Positions 16,959 to 26,965 are shown, numbered from the stretch's first letter. The stretch: DNA of 64,000 nt from JAIYCX01 sp964353175 (GCA_964353175.1 CAYGUX010000002.1:217522-281521), one strand, 5' to 3'. Translations and numbers: made by a program. Notes: generated from the sequence alone by a model not told the origin.

Positions 16959-18941
16959 CTAACTTTTCCTTTGGTCGTAAATTCTAACCATTTTGGAGCT
17001 ATAGTCAGGTAGGAGGGGAGACGGCTCGCCACATACAAATACCGATAGATGTTCTTCTGCTCTTGTTGCTCCTAGGTAAAGAAGATTCCTAGCGCGTTTA
17101 GCTAGTGGGAAGGTTTCTCTTGTTACTTTCCATAGTCCTACGTGTGGGAATTCTAATCCTTTACACTGATCTATACTTGCAACAAGGATTAGACCTTGGA
17201 GGTTCCTAGGGGCTTCCGTTAGTAGGTGTACTCCTAGATCGAAGTTAGTTTTAAGGCCAGAATAGACTTGTTTTGCTTCTTCTTTATTGTGAGTGAGTAC
17301 AAGGACCGCATCGGTAGGATAGTTTCTACCAACTCGTTTTAACCATTCTTTTAGTTCTCGAAAACCATCAGTGGGATTATCGCTTAGGATCAATAGGGGA
17401 GCCTTACCATTCCTTCCTCTTTCCGTTCTGTTTTCTCCAGAGATATGGTCAGCGAATTTCATGATTTGCACAGTTGAGCGATGGGCAATGGTCATGGATA
17501 TTACGCTTGATTGCGAGAATCTGTTTTCATCCCCATCTGATAAGAAGAGGAAGTCTAGCACAGGATCAGCTTCATCATCTGAAGTTTTCTGCGATGGATC
17601 TCCAGTAACTGTAAGTCCACCTTTTGTTTTAACAAAAAAGCCTAGTAAACATAGTTCTAAGGCTGAAAAATCTTGGTATTCATCTATATACAAGAGTTCA
17701 GGTCTTGATTGGATCTTGCCATGTTTTTTAATGTCGAAAAGTAACTCTAGTAGTAGATCTTCTGATTCGAATTCACCTTTGGTGTATCGAGTGGACATTA
17801 GTTGAAATGCTTCTTTGTAAAGATTTTTTTGAAAGTCTTGGCCTTCCTCACTTATTATGTTGGTCAATACTTTCAGTGCTAGGGATGCGAATGTTTCATT
17901 CGGAGAGTTTAGGGGAGCATCAAGAAACATCTCTATAAATGGCTTAGAGTGTTTGATGAAAGAGAGCCGAGGGTGGCTTGATCTAGAAAGTATGTTTGTA
18001 TCTAATTTTAGATTTCTAGCCTTATAAACTTCAATAACTAGCTCTTCTATCGTTCTAGCTTTGATGTTCTCAGAGCTTAGGTCTTTGAGTGAGTTCTCGA
18101 CGTAGGTTTTTAGAAGGTTTGTGGGAGTTACTACTACTGCGGAGTGGCCTGTATTATTCTCTAACTGCCAGCTTAGTCTATGGAGGGCTACTATTGTTTT
18201 ACCTGAGCCTGCGATCCCTACTAATATGACAGGTGAGTCTGATTCATCTGTTATAAGCCTGAATTGATCCTTGGTAATTAGAGATAGAATGGTAGGTAGT
18301 TCAAAGCTATGTCCATCTGAGCGCTTAACTCTAGAGGCACTTTCCCATTTTCCCTCTTTGTTTAGTCTATATATAGAGTCTGAATACTGTAACTCTTCGA
18401 GTTCAGAGTCTTTTATTTTTACTGAATGTCTTCTTTTTAATGTTCCTACTCTTTCAACGTCTCTTATGTCCTCTAAATATTCTTCACCTTCCTTATATTC
18501 ATAATAGAGTTTTGCAAGTGGGGCATTCTTCCAGTCGATAATGTTGGCATCTGGGCAGGCGACTTTTCCGATTTTGTATTCAATTTCTCTTGGTTTGGCA
18601 AAGGATCGGTCTTCTAAAACTATTCTTGCAAAATAGGGCCGTGTTTTGATTTTTTTCATGTCATCAAGTGATGACTTATTCTTACTACTTAACGCATGTG
18701 AAACGGCTTCATCATTAGCTAACATTTGTTTTTCACTGTCTCTTCTGGAAGCTACTATTTGGCTTGTTAAGTCTCTTGCCATTTCCGAGTTTCTTCTTAG
18801 GCTCTGTCGAGTGGTAGTTTCTGAGTTCGCGAGTTTGTTCAGGGTTAGATTTAAAGAATCCTTTTCTTCCTCAATACGATTCTGAGCTTCTTCAGGGATT
18901 TCTTTTACTTCTTCTATGGGTGTTTGGGTTTCTGCGTTCAA
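16959..18941 (-). CDS. HelD-like SF1 helicase
   Basis: 660 residues. Residues 1-95 are a charged, probably coiled-coil arm. Residues 100-155 (YFARIVLEDR, IIDWKNAPLAKLYYE) match the HelD-specific region. Walker A GIAGSGKT is at 242-249, Walker B/DEYQD near 418-422, GDPSQKTSDD motif III follows, and helicase motifs HR, GLEFPHV and GATRAEEHL lie in the C-terminal half. HelD proteins bind RNA polymerase and release it from stalled or post-termination complexes, and UvrD-related members unwind DNA. The arm favours HelD over UvrD. ATG start. Confidence 0.85.
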   Translation of the reverse strand: MNAETQTPIEEVKEIPEEAQNRIEEEKDSLNLTLNKLANSETTTRQSLRRNSEMARDLTSQIVASRRDSEKQMLANDEAVSHALSSKNKSSLDDMKKIKTRPYFARIVLEDRSFAKPREIEYKIGKVACPDANIIDWKNAPLAKLYYEYKEGEEYLEDIRDVERVGTLKRRHSVKIKDSELEELQYSDSIYRLNKEGKWESASRVKRSDGHSFELPTILSLITKDQFRLITDESDSPVILVGIAGSGKTIVALHRLSWQLENNTGHSAVVVTPTNLLKTYVENSLKDLSSENIKARTIEELVIEVYKARNLKLDTNILSRSSHPRLSFIKHSKPFIEMFLDAPLNSPNETFASLALKVLTNIISEEGQDFQKNLYKEAFQLMSTRYTKGEFESEDLLLELLFDIKKHGKIQSRPELLYIDEYQDFSALELCLLGFFVKTKGGLTVTGDPSQKTSDDEADPVLDFLFLSDGDENRFSQSSVISMTIAHRSTVQIMKFADHISGENRTERGRNGKAPLLILSDNPTDGFRELKEWLKRVGRNYPTDAVLVLTHNKEEAKQVYSGLKTNFDLGVHLLTEAPRNLQGLILVASIDQCKGLEFPHVGLWKVTRETFPLAKRARNLLYLGATRAEEHLSVFVCGEPSPLLPDYSSKMVRIYDQRKS

Positions 18942-19153
18942 GGTTAGGTTTAAATTAGTAGGTAATAAAATCTAAATTTGTTGGAATTTAAGCCTCAATA
19001 AATAAGCAATAAAATCAAGGGCCTTTATGCCTAAATGACCTTATAAAATCAAATAAGTGATTAAACCTATAGGTTTTTAAAGATTGAATCAAATGATGTT
19101 TGATTACATCTAAAATTCAGGGCTAAAATTGCCTTAATTATTATGAGGTTAGA

Positions 19154-22015
19154 GTGCGTTCACAGATTCGATTATCATTTAACAGTCAAGAGGATGGAGC
19201 TAATCTTAGCTTTCCTATTCCTGATGGTAGTCGTCAGTTCAATTGCGAAGAGCTAAAGGCTACATTAAGTAAAAGTGGATCGGAGATAATCCTTTCTGGT
19301 AACATCGACGGTAGGGTCAAGTATGAAGGGGTGATCCAAGCAAACTCTATTAGCAAACTAAATGTACTCCGTTACTTATCGAGTACATTAGCTAAAAAAA
19401 ATCATCAAGGTCCCACTAGAGAATTCTCCCAGATGATGGAGTTTATTACTAATGAAATTTCTGTAATCGTTTTAAATAACGAAAAGTCTGGTATCGATAT
19501 TGTTGAAACTTCCGAAATTTATGCTCCGGACTTAAGTTGGAAAAGAATTAGAAAATCATCTAAGAGGAATTTGCTTAAAAAGCGTAGTAGTGAGAATCAA
19601 AAAATGGTTCTATTCTCCTCTCTTACCAAGCAAGAGTTAGGGAAGTTGCCTTACGGTGCGTTGTCAGGTTTTATTAATCTTGAAATAAATTCCGAGGAAG
19701 AGCCTTACGATAAGGGTTTATGGGAGAGGGAGGGGATTGAATTTCACGATTTACAGATTAATCCTGAGCGTGGGGTTTTAGCTAGAGTCGAAGTTAGATT
19801 AAGCGTTTCACTTATGCCCGAGAGCATGTTCTTCTTTCATGTTATGAATTCAGAGACTTCTGAGTGGTTCGACGTGGAAGGGCAGATCGTGAGTTCGTTA
19901 AAAGAATCTGACATAGTCACTATAGATTTACCTCTGTCTAAGGAATTTAATCCTGGGAAATTACAATTTACTTTTTTCGTGCAGGGGCGCTACGAGTCTC
20001 GAAAAATATGGATGTCGCAACCTGGAGAGTCATATAGTGCTAACGTTAGCTATTTATCCTCAAGAGTTAAAACTAAAGATAGAAAAGAAGTCTCACATGA
20101 TTTTCAATCTTTACATTCTTTTGATTCAATCTCAAGGTGGTGTAAGAAGCTTCTGAGTAAAGGACCACTTGATAGCTCAGATGTTTTTAGTGATAAGGAG
20201 TTTAGCGATAGATTTATGTTGGCCTATCAGGAGGCTTTACGGAAACTAGGTAATAGGCCATCTAAAATTGCAAGCAATGTAATTAAGGCTGTTAGGACTT
20301 TAGGCATCAATCATTTGTATATGGTTAGTCCTGAAGGGCCGAATGCTATGGCAGGAGGTTTGGCTCAGGTTGTAAAAGGCTTGTCGATGAGGTTTAGCTC
20401 AGAGGGTGTTCCTGTTACTGTCATTTCTCCACTTTATGAGAAGGGAGTTGGGGCGAGTAATCAAGGTGCAGAAGAGGTGGTAGCAAATGGATTTAGTTAT
20501 TTAGGGCAGAACTTAAGTTTGAAAAATGTTGGCGATGTTTTGATACCTTATGGTGAGTTAAGTGGTGAAGAGCTACGTGACAAAGAGCTTAGTGGCAGTG
20601 AATCTAGTGGCAGTGAACCTAGAAGGTTTTATCGGGCCAAGATATATACAGCATCTAGTGGAAAGACGAATTTCGTATTCTTAAGACATAAAAAATTTAC
20701 AGATCGTTTGTACGGCGGAATTTCTGGTCGAGATTTAATAGAGCGAGGGATCTTTTTAAGTAAGGGAGCCTTAGAAACTATTAAAGCATCTTCGACTTTA
20801 ACCAAAAAGGGAATTTTGCTGTCGAATGATTGGTTAAGTGCTTTACTCTCACCATTCCTTGAATATGATTCTAAATATGAGGATTTAGCCGATATTAGGG
20901 TAATGCATGTATTGCACAATGCTGGTCGAGGTTATCAATCTCGAATTACTAGGCATGAAGATGGAAATGATTTAGTCCAATTACTTGATCTTCCTGGGGA
21001 GAGTGTTGCAAAGGTTTTGGAAGATGGTAACGAGGGCATTATCAATCTAACTCAAGCTTGTTTAAGGGCTTCTAAATATGGAACTCTCACTGTCAGCAAG
21101 CCTTATGCAGAACAACTTCTAACCGAAGAACATGGCGAAGGTTTAAATAAGATCCTCTCTAATAAAGAGGTATATGGCATTAGTAATGGTATCTCCGAGG
21201 CATTAGTGCGGGAGAGTGCATTTGGCGATTCTGTTGGTTCGGAGTCTAATCTTACTATGAGTGATGTCTCTGACTTAAAGCAGAGTTTACTTTTAGAGGC
21301 TCAAGAGTCTTTAGGTTTGAATCGCAATGCAGATGCAATTCTAGCGGTAATGATAGGACGTTTGACAGAGCAAAAAGGAATAGGAATTATTAGTCCTTTG
21401 AACTCAGAGAGTAGTGTTTTTGAAGCTATCTTAAAACGTTATCCTAAAGTTCAAATTGCAGTCGTAGGGCCTGGTTCTGAAAAAGAAGAAGAGTTTATAA
21501 AGTTTAGAGATCATTTAGCCGTATTAAAGGATCGCTTCCCTGGTCGGGTGGCTTGTAAGTTTGAGTTTGTAGATCCAAGTCAAGCTATTAGATATACTGC
21601 GGGGGCAAGTATTTTTCTAATGCCATCTAGGTATGAGCCAGGTGGTTTAACGCAGCTAGAAGCTTTATGTGTTGGAACCAGTGTGGTGGCGCATAGAGTT
21701 GGTGGTTTGTCAGCAACTCTTAGTCAGTTTTCCGAATTTTCAGGAAGTAGTTTCTTATTTGAAGATTTTTCAAGGAAAGCTTTTCTTAGAGCATTTAATG
21801 AAGCAGTTAGATGTTTTATGGATAAGGAGACGCGAGAGTTGATTGTGGATAGAGCTTTAAGGTCTAGAAATGATTGGGCTCATCGGATTCCTTACTATCT
21901 AACCTTGTTCCAAGAGGTACTTGGAGTCTTTCAAAGCATTCCTGAGCTTGAAGATACGGAATTCTATAAGAATAGAAAGCTGTTGATAAAGCGAATAACT
22001 GCCTGTAAATACTAG
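19154..22015 (+). CDS. Glycogen/starch synthase-like GT5 glycosyltransferase with N-terminal extension
   Basis: 953 residues, about twice the length of bacterial GlgA. The GT5 part starts near residue 375: AMAGGLAQVVKGLSMRF (from 397) is the N-terminal loop that in GlgA reads KxGGL, with K replaced by M, and PSRYEPGGLTQLEALCVG (from 823) is the C-terminal catalytic/nucleotide-sugar motif. About 370 residues before it contain beta-rich segments, possibly carbohydrate-binding modules. GlgA transfers glucose from ADP-glucose to alpha-1,4-glucan. The changed loop lysine and the acidic repeats near 470-490 (GELSGEELRDKELSGSES) are odd. GTG start with GAGG nine bases upstream. No other glg genes nearby. 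Confidence 0.75.
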   Translation: MRSQIRLSFNSQEDGANLSFPIPDGSRQFNCEELKATLSKSGSEIILSGNIDGRVKYEGVIQANSISKLNVLRYLSSTLAKKNHQGPTREFSQMMEFITNEISVIVLNNEKSGIDIVETSEIYAPDLSWKRIRKSSKRNLLKKRSSENQKMVLFSSLTKQELGKLPYGALSGFINLEINSEEEPYDKGLWEREGIEFHDLQINPERGVLARVEVRLSVSLMPESMFFFHVMNSETSEWFDVEGQIVSSLKESDIVTIDLPLSKEFNPGKLQFTFFVQGRYESRKIWMSQPGESYSANVSYLSSRVKTKDRKEVSHDFQSLHSFDSISRWCKKLLSKGPLDSSDVFSDKEFSDRFMLAYQEALRKLGNRPSKIASNVIKAVRTLGINHLYMVSPEGPNAMAGGLAQVVKGLSMRFSSEGVPVTVISPLYEKGVGASNQGAEEVVANGFSYLGQNLSLKNVGDVLIPYGELSGEELRDKELSGSESSGSEPRRFYRAKIYTASSGKTNFVFLRHKKFTDRLYGGISGRDLIERGIFLSKGALETIKASSTLTKKGILLSNDWLSALLSPFLEYDSKYEDLADIRVMHVLHNAGRGYQSRITRHEDGNDLVQLLDLPGESVAKVLEDGNEGIINLTQACLRASKYGTLTVSKPYAEQLLTEEHGEGLNKILSNKEVYGISNGISEALVRESAFGDSVGSESNLTMSDVSDLKQSLLLEAQESLGLNRNADAILAVMIGRLTEQKGIGIISPLNSESSVFEAILKRYPKVQIAVVGPGSEKEEEFIKFRDHLAVLKDRFPGRVACKFEFVDPSQAIRYTAGASIFLMPSRYEPGGLTQLEALCVGTSVVAHRVGGLSATLSQFSEFSGSSFLFEDFSRKAFLRAFNEAVRCFMDKETRELIVDRALRSRNDWAHRIPYYLTLFQEVLGVFQSIPELEDTEFYKNRKLLIKRITACKY

Positions 22016-22103
22016 GTTGCGCTTGCTCTAAGAAATATTCCTAATATTTTAATTCAAGAATGCCGTTTCTAGTGTGAGTAATGTAAGACTTTAGGACGGT
22101 TAG

Positions 22104-22895
22104 ATGTATTTTGCATCAAATATAAGCCCAGAGATAGAGCAAAAATTAGAGACTTTAAAGTCTCTTTCTATAGCTTTACGCTCAGTGGTGGAACCAACCA
22201 GTCCAAATGAAGTTGTCGTATCAACTCAAAGTTCTTTATATAAAAAAGTAAGAAGAGTTCCATCTACCTACTACATGCTAAAGGAAGGTTCTCTAAAGTG
22301 CATTAGGGAAGGTAAGTTACTTTATTTTGTAGAGGAAGGGGACATCATTGGTTTTGAAGGTTCTCAGTGTGATATTTTTACAGACTTCGTAGCAGAGTTC
22401 GCAGTCGCTTTATGCGAGGTGAATTTAAGTGCGATACTTTCAGTTTCTGATAATCTTGTTCTTTGGGGTGAGTACCAAGCAAATTTTTCAAGTATGTTTA
22501 CTATCCAACATGCAGAAGGTGGAAAGACGGAAGCTGTATTTTCTCCTGAGGTAAGAAGTTTTATGCCAGGAGATTATATTTTGGAGCAGGGTTCAGAGGG
22601 TGATGAAGTCTTCTCATTGATTGATGGAATGGCAGAGACAATTATTAGTGGTGAAGTTGTGGGGACAGTTGGTCAAGATCAAATGTTCGGTGCTGTTTCA
22701 GTGCTGACCAATACGGAGAGACGAGCATCTGTTAGGGCTACTACTGAGTGTTTAGCGGTGGTGTTTTCTAAAGAGCAGTTTTTGCTTTTAGCTAATACCA
22801 AACCAGATACACTGATAAAACTTGCACAGGATTTATCAAGAGCTATAATTAGTTTAAATGACCAAGTCATTGGATCGCTTAGGATTCCTGGCTAA
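22104..22895 (+). CDS. Cyclic-nucleotide-binding-domain protein without HTH
   Basis: 263 residues. The C-terminal half (about 150-250) is a cNMP-binding beta-roll: PGDYILEQGSEGDEVFSLIDG and FGAVSVLTNTERRASVRA are the phosphate-binding cassette region. The N-terminal half has a weaker copy of the same fold (EGDIIGFEG). No helix-turn-helix, so not a CRP-type regulator; more likely a sensor or scaffold. The cassette lacks the strict RxxA pattern of high-affinity cAMP binders in the first copy. ATG start. Confidence 0.7.
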   Translation: MYFASNISPEIEQKLETLKSLSIALRSVVEPTSPNEVVVSTQSSLYKKVRRVPSTYYMLKEGSLKCIREGKLLYFVEEGDIIGFEGSQCDIFTDFVAEFAVALCEVNLSAILSVSDNLVLWGEYQANFSSMFTIQHAEGGKTEAVFSPEVRSFMPGDYILEQGSEGDEVFSLIDGMAETIISGEVVGTVGQDQMFGAVSVLTNTERRASVRATTECLAVVFSKEQFLLLANTKPDTLIKLAQDLSRAIISLNDQVIGSLRIPG

Positions 22896-22939
22896 CTTTT
22901 GATTTCTTTCTCTTTAAAATTCCAATTATTGTTCTAATA

Positions 22940-22968
22940 TTGACGAGGGTTTCTAATCCCGATAGAGA
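22940..22968 (+). promoter_or_regulatory. Candidate promoter of thyA-folA
   Basis: TTGACG (22940-22945), 17-base spacer, TAGAGA (22963-22968), about 45 bases before the thyA start. Inferred. Confidence 0.35.
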
Positions 22969-23011
22969 AGTCTTATAGTTATAAGTTAATAAGACCTAAT
23001 CCTATTAGAAA

Positions 23012-23818
23012 ATGAAGCAATACCTTGATCTAGTTCGCGATGTTTTAGAAAATGGCCAAACTGAAGATGGTAATCCTCGACCAGATCGAACTGGTGTAGG
23101 GACATTGTCTGTATTTGGTCGTCAGATGAGATTTAATCTTGAGGAAGGGTTTCCTCTTCTTACTACTAAAAAGTTACATCTAAGATCAATTATACATGAA
23201 TTGCTTTGGTTCTTAAAAGGAGAGACTTCTACGGAATATCTTCATGAGCATAAGGTTACTATTTGGGATGAGTGGGCGGATAGTTCTGGAGAGCTTGGGC
23301 CGATTTACGGTAAGCAGTGGAGAAACTGGGAAGGTCCAGATGGAAAGGTCGATCAAATCAGCCGGATGGTAGAGATTTTAAGAAAGGACCCGCATAGTCG
23401 TAGGAACTTGGTAGTTGCATTTAATCCAGCAAACCTTCCTAAGGTCGCTCCACCTGCATGTCACACTTTGTTTCAGCTTTATGTAAAAGGGGATAAGTTA
23501 AGTCTTCAACTTTATCAAAGGTCAGCTGACTTGATGTTGGGAGTGCCTTTTAACATCGCAAGTTATTCATTGTTGTTGATGATGTTAGCGCAGGTGACAG
23601 GCTTGAAGCCTTATGAATTTATTCATACCTTTGGAGATTTGCATATTTATTCGAATCATATAGAAGGTGCCAAAGAACAGCTGACTAGGGAACCAAGAGG
23701 CTTGCCTACAATGAACATAAATTCAGAGAGGAAGGAAATATTCGATTTTGTATTTGAAGATTTTTCTTTAACTGGATACGATCCTTGTGCTCATATCAAG
23801 TTTGCAATCGCTGTTTAA
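23012..23818 (+). CDS. thyA: Thymidylate synthase
   Basis: 268 residues, standard length. PDRTGVGT (24-31), the catalytic cysteine C150 in PPACHTLFQLYV, and QRSADLMLGVPFNIASY (169-185) are all present. Methylates dUMP to dTMP with methylene-tetrahydrofolate; the dihydrofolate produced is recycled by the folA product encoded five bases downstream. ATG start. Confidence 0.97.
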   Translation: MKQYLDLVRDVLENGQTEDGNPRPDRTGVGTLSVFGRQMRFNLEEGFPLLTTKKLHLRSIIHELLWFLKGETSTEYLHEHKVTIWDEWADSSGELGPIYGKQWRNWEGPDGKVDQISRMVEILRKDPHSRRNLVVAFNPANLPKVAPPACHTLFQLYVKGDKLSLQLYQRSADLMLGVPFNIASYSLLLMMLAQVTGLKPYEFIHTFGDLHIYSNHIEGAKEQLTREPRGLPTMNINSERKEIFDFVFEDFSLTGYDPCAHIKFAIAV

Positions 23819-23823
23819 TTTAG

Positions 23824-24318
23824 ATGGGCTTAATTTATAAAGCAATAGTAGCTATGACCGATGATAGAGTCATAGGTCATGATGGTACTTTACCGTGGCA
23901 TTTACCAGAGGATCTTAAGAGGTTTTCTAACTTAACTAAAGGCCATGCCGTGTTGATGGGAAGAAAGACCTACGATTCAATTCCCGACAAGTTCAGACCG
24001 CTTCCAGGTAGAAAGAATATTGTGATTTCCAGAAGTAAAAGAGATTATCCAGAGGGCGTTTTATGTATGAACTTAGACGACATATTTGGTGGCGCATTAG
24101 ATAGGATGGAATCTGAGTTTACTTCTAATATAGTCTGGATAATCGGTGGAGCGGAGATCTATAGAGAAACCCTAGCAATGGTATCTGAGATTGAGTTGAC
24201 CAGAGTTATTGGGGATTTTACTGGGGATACTCATTTTCCCAAGTTCGAGGGTGATTTTAAACTTTTAAGGCAGGAGCCTAGCACCGAATGTGTTTACGAG
24301 ACTTATGTTAGAAAATAG
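23824..24318 (+). CDS. folA: Dihydrofolate reductase
   Basis: 164 residues. LPWHLPEDLKRF (23-34) contains the catalytic acid D30, and GRKTYDSIP (46-54) with the later GGAEIY bind NADPH. Regenerates tetrahydrofolate for thymidylate synthesis; paired with thyA, as in many bacteria. ATG start. A hairpin at 24346-24367 downstream may end the transcript. Confidence 0.96.
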   Translation: MGLIYKAIVAMTDDRVIGHDGTLPWHLPEDLKRFSNLTKGHAVLMGRKTYDSIPDKFRPLPGRKNIVISRSKRDYPEGVLCMNLDDIFGGALDRMESEFTSNIVWIIGGAEIYRETLAMVSEIELTRVIGDFTGDTHFPKFEGDFKLLRQEPSTECVYETYVRK

Positions 24319-24345
24319 GGTTTTATTCTTTGATTTCAGGTTGTT

Positions 24346-24367
24346 ATAGTAGTAGCTAGGCTACTAT
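24346..24367 (+). terminator. Weak candidate terminator after folA
   Basis: ATAGTAG (24346-24352) pairs with CTACTAT (24361-24367) around an 8-base loop, then TTT. The same stem sequence recurs in hairpin 1 of the candidate RNA at 11453-11477. Confidence 0.4.
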
Positions 24368-24465
24368 TTTAGGGCTTGTGGGAATCTTTGGTTTTGGGGA
24401 TTTCGACAAATCTAAAAAAATTCGTTATACCCTAGGGTTAGTGAAGAATAATTTTTAAGATTCCT

Positions 24466-25479
24466 TTGGAAAATACACAGCAATATACTGAAGATGAGCC
24501 TCTTAATGATTTAGCCTCTTTGAAGGTAGAATCTGGGCCCCTTATTCTTGATGAACCTTTCTCGATACATTTATCCTTTTTTTCAGGACCAATGGATCTT
24601 CTTTTGCACCTAGTTAGTCAGAAAGAAGTTCCTGTACAAGAGGTTAGCATGAGCGAGGTCTTGGATCAGTACTTGGAGATTGTCACAATTCAAGCAAACG
24701 ATTTAGATCTTGAAAAAGCCTCTGAGTATTTAGTGGTGGTGGCTACTTTAATGTTGTTAAAGAGCAAGTCTCTACTTCGTGAAGAAAGTGCGGGAACTGA
24801 TTTAGAATCTGTTGATGATGAATACAGCCGATTCTTTGAAGATCTAAGAGCACGGTTGATTGCTTTTGAAACTACCAAGCTAAGAGCACAGGCCTTGATT
24901 GCACATCCACAACTAGATGTTGATACTTTTGTGAGAAGAGATAAGGATGCAGTAAGGCCTGACCCCGAAGAGATGGGGATAGGGGAGACAACAACTCGCC
25001 TAGGCGGTCTATTTTTATCTTTGGTTAAAAGGGTCGGTGGTTTAGGAAAACGAATTGTGATTACTATCGAATCCGTATCGATTGTAACTTATATGGTCTC
25101 AATGGTGGACTTTTTTAAGAATGCTAAAGAAAAAGGCGCACAGTCTTTTTTAACGTTAGTCAGTCATAGTCAAAATGAAGATTCCCTTAGGAATTCAGTA
25201 CTTGGTTCTTTCGTTGCTATTCTTGAATTGGCGAAGAGAGGTGTTATAAAGGTTACTCAGCCAACTGATGGCGACCAGCATAATTTTTTAGTTGATTATG
25301 TCTTAACTGACGTGAATGCTTCAGAAGAACTTCATTCTGAGTTTGATGAGATCGAAGAAAGCAAAGAAGCAGATAAGGTGATTTCTTTGGAAGAAAGAAA
25401 GAAATTGAATCAAGATACAAAGGCGGATGATTCCGTTAATATAGAATCAGATATAAAGGAAGCAGCTTCAAATGGATAG
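24466..25479 (+). CDS. scpA: Segregation and condensation protein A
   Basis: 337 residues. The kleisin N-terminal motif FFSGPMDLLLHLV (34-46) and VVVATLMLLKSKSLL (about 89-103) are typical ScpA. Binds SMC heads and ScpB in the bacterial condensin complex. TTG start at 24466; no ATG/GTG option exists before the kleisin motif without an intervening stop. The acidic C-terminal tail (about 285-337) is longer than usual. Overlaps scpB by eight bases. Confidence 0.9.
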   Translation: MENTQQYTEDEPLNDLASLKVESGPLILDEPFSIHLSFFSGPMDLLLHLVSQKEVPVQEVSMSEVLDQYLEIVTIQANDLDLEKASEYLVVVATLMLLKSKSLLREESAGTDLESVDDEYSRFFEDLRARLIAFETTKLRAQALIAHPQLDVDTFVRRDKDAVRPDPEEMGIGETTTRLGGLFLSLVKRVGGLGKRIVITIESVSIVTYMVSMVDFFKNAKEKGAQSFLTLVSHSQNEDSLRNSVLGSFVAILELAKRGVIKVTQPTDGDQHNFLVDYVLTDVNASEELHSEFDEIEESKEADKVISLEERKKLNQDTKADDSVNIESDIKEAASNG

Positions 25480-26134
25480 CGAAATACAGGTTGAGGACAG
25501 TTTGGAGAATATGGCGGAGAATATTGAGATTAGTCTCCTCACTAGGCTTTCAGGGATTTTATTTGTGACAACTAAACCACTAAATGTGGAGAAGTTATCT
25601 TCTTACTTAAAGGATTCTGAAGAGGATATTCTTGAGGCTTTAGAAGAGTTAAAGGCTAATTTAGTTACTGCTAATGTTGGGTTTGAATTAATAAATGTTG
25701 GTGGGGCTTATCAGTATCGTTCATTGCCTTCCTTGAAATCGACGATTCAAACTATGATTACTCCTAAAATGAAACGCCTTAGTAAGGCTGCTGCGGAGAC
25801 ACTTGCTGTTGTTGCATATAAGCAACCAGTTACTAGAGCAGAAATTGAAGCAATCCGAGGAGTAGATGCGCTTCCAACTCTTAGAACTTTAATAGATGGG
25901 ACTTTAATTCGGATTATCGGAAGAGAAGATACTCCAGGTTCTCCAGCCCTATATGGTACGACTGATAGGTTCTTAGAGCGGTTCGGCTTATCTAATCTTA
26001 GTGAATTGCCAACCATTCGAGAAGTGACAGAGTTAATGGAGGAAGCTGGAGAGGGTAGCGAAGAAGAAAATTTAGAGGAAGAGATTGAAGATACAGAAGA
26101 AACATTCAACGAAGAAGATCATGCCAGCAACTGA
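25472..26134 (+). CDS. scpB: Segregation and condensation protein B
   Basis: 220 residues with two winged-helix domains; AAAETLAVVAYKQPVTRAEI followed by RGVD is the family hallmark (about 107-131). Acidic C-terminal tail. Part of the SMC-ScpAB complex. Starts inside the end of scpA and ends 14 bases after the start of rluB, so the three are translationally coupled. Confidence 0.93.
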   Translation: MDSEIQVEDSLENMAENIEISLLTRLSGILFVTTKPLNVEKLSSYLKDSEEDILEALEELKANLVTANVGFELINVGGAYQYRSLPSLKSTIQTMITPKMKRLSKAAAETLAVVAYKQPVTRAEIEAIRGVDALPTLRTLIDGTLIRIIGREDTPGSPALYGTTDRFLERFGLSNLSELPTIREVTELMEEAGEGSEEENLEEEIEDTEETFNEEDHASN

Positions 26135-26891
26135 GAAATTAGCGGATGATAATACTCCAATTCGCCTTCAGAAGTTATTAGCTGAGGCTGGTGTTGCGTC
26201 ACGTAGGGCTTGTGAGGCGCTAATTCAAGGTGGTCGCGTTGAAGTAAATGGTTCTATCGTTACTAAGCTTGGAACTCATGCTACTCCTTTTGTAGATAAA
26301 GTGCGCGTTGATGGCGTAAATATCTTTATTCAAGAAAAAGTTGTTTATCTTTTTAATAAACCTAAACTTGTTATCAGCTCCATGAAAGATCCTGAGGGCA
26401 GACCTTGTGTAGGTGATTATGTCTCAGATTTTAAGGTTCGTGTCTTTCCTGTTGGTCGTCTTGATTATGATGTGTCTGGTTTAATCGTTCTTACTAATGA
26501 TGGTTCACTTTCCCAATCATTACTTCATCCTAAGTATGAGGTTAAGAGAAAATATGTAGCCCGTTTAAGGGGACAGCTTACGGAGAAGAAGATTGAACTG
26601 CTTCTTAGAGGGATTAGCTTGCCTGATGGATTAGCAAGGGCATCTTCAATAAAGATCCTTGATAGCAAAGATAAGCGTTATATAAAGCATGTGGGGCAGT
26701 TGAAGGAAGGGGAGACTTTGGTCTCTTTGGAAGTGAAAGAGGGTCGAAACCACTTTGTTAAAAGAATTTTTGAGGCTGTAGGCGCTCCAGTTAAAGGCTT
26801 AATGAGAGAGGAATTCGGTCCATACGCTTTGGGTAGTATTAAGCCTGGAGAGATAAGACGAGTCGGCTTTTCTGGTGGATTGTTAGGATAA
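26121..26891 (+). CDS. rluB: 23S rRNA pseudouridine synthase (RluB/RsuA family)
   Basis: 256 residues from the ATG at 26121, chosen because a GAAGAAG ribosome site precedes it and the S4 domain (IRLQKLLAEAGVASRR) begins 13 residues in; an upstream ATG at 26085 would overlap scpB by 50 bases. The catalytic aspartate lies in GRLDYDVSGLIVLTNDG (about 111-127). Converts a uridine in 23S rRNA helix 89 to pseudouridine. The scpA-scpB-rluB order is common. Confidence 0.92.
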   Translation: MPATEKLADDNTPIRLQKLLAEAGVASRRACEALIQGGRVEVNGSIVTKLGTHATPFVDKVRVDGVNIFIQEKVVYLFNKPKLVISSMKDPEGRPCVGDYVSDFKVRVFPVGRLDYDVSGLIVLTNDGSLSQSLLHPKYEVKRKYVARLRGQLTEKKIELLLRGISLPDGLARASSIKILDSKDKRYIKHVGQLKEGETLVSLEVKEGRNHFVKRIFEAVGAPVKGLMREEFGPYALGSIKPGEIRRVGFSGGLLG

Positions 26892-26965
26892 CTTGTTTTA
26901 TAGGCTCTTTCGAGGTCATAAATCCATTATATTAATATAAATACTGGTTTTTTTAGTTAAGGCCA

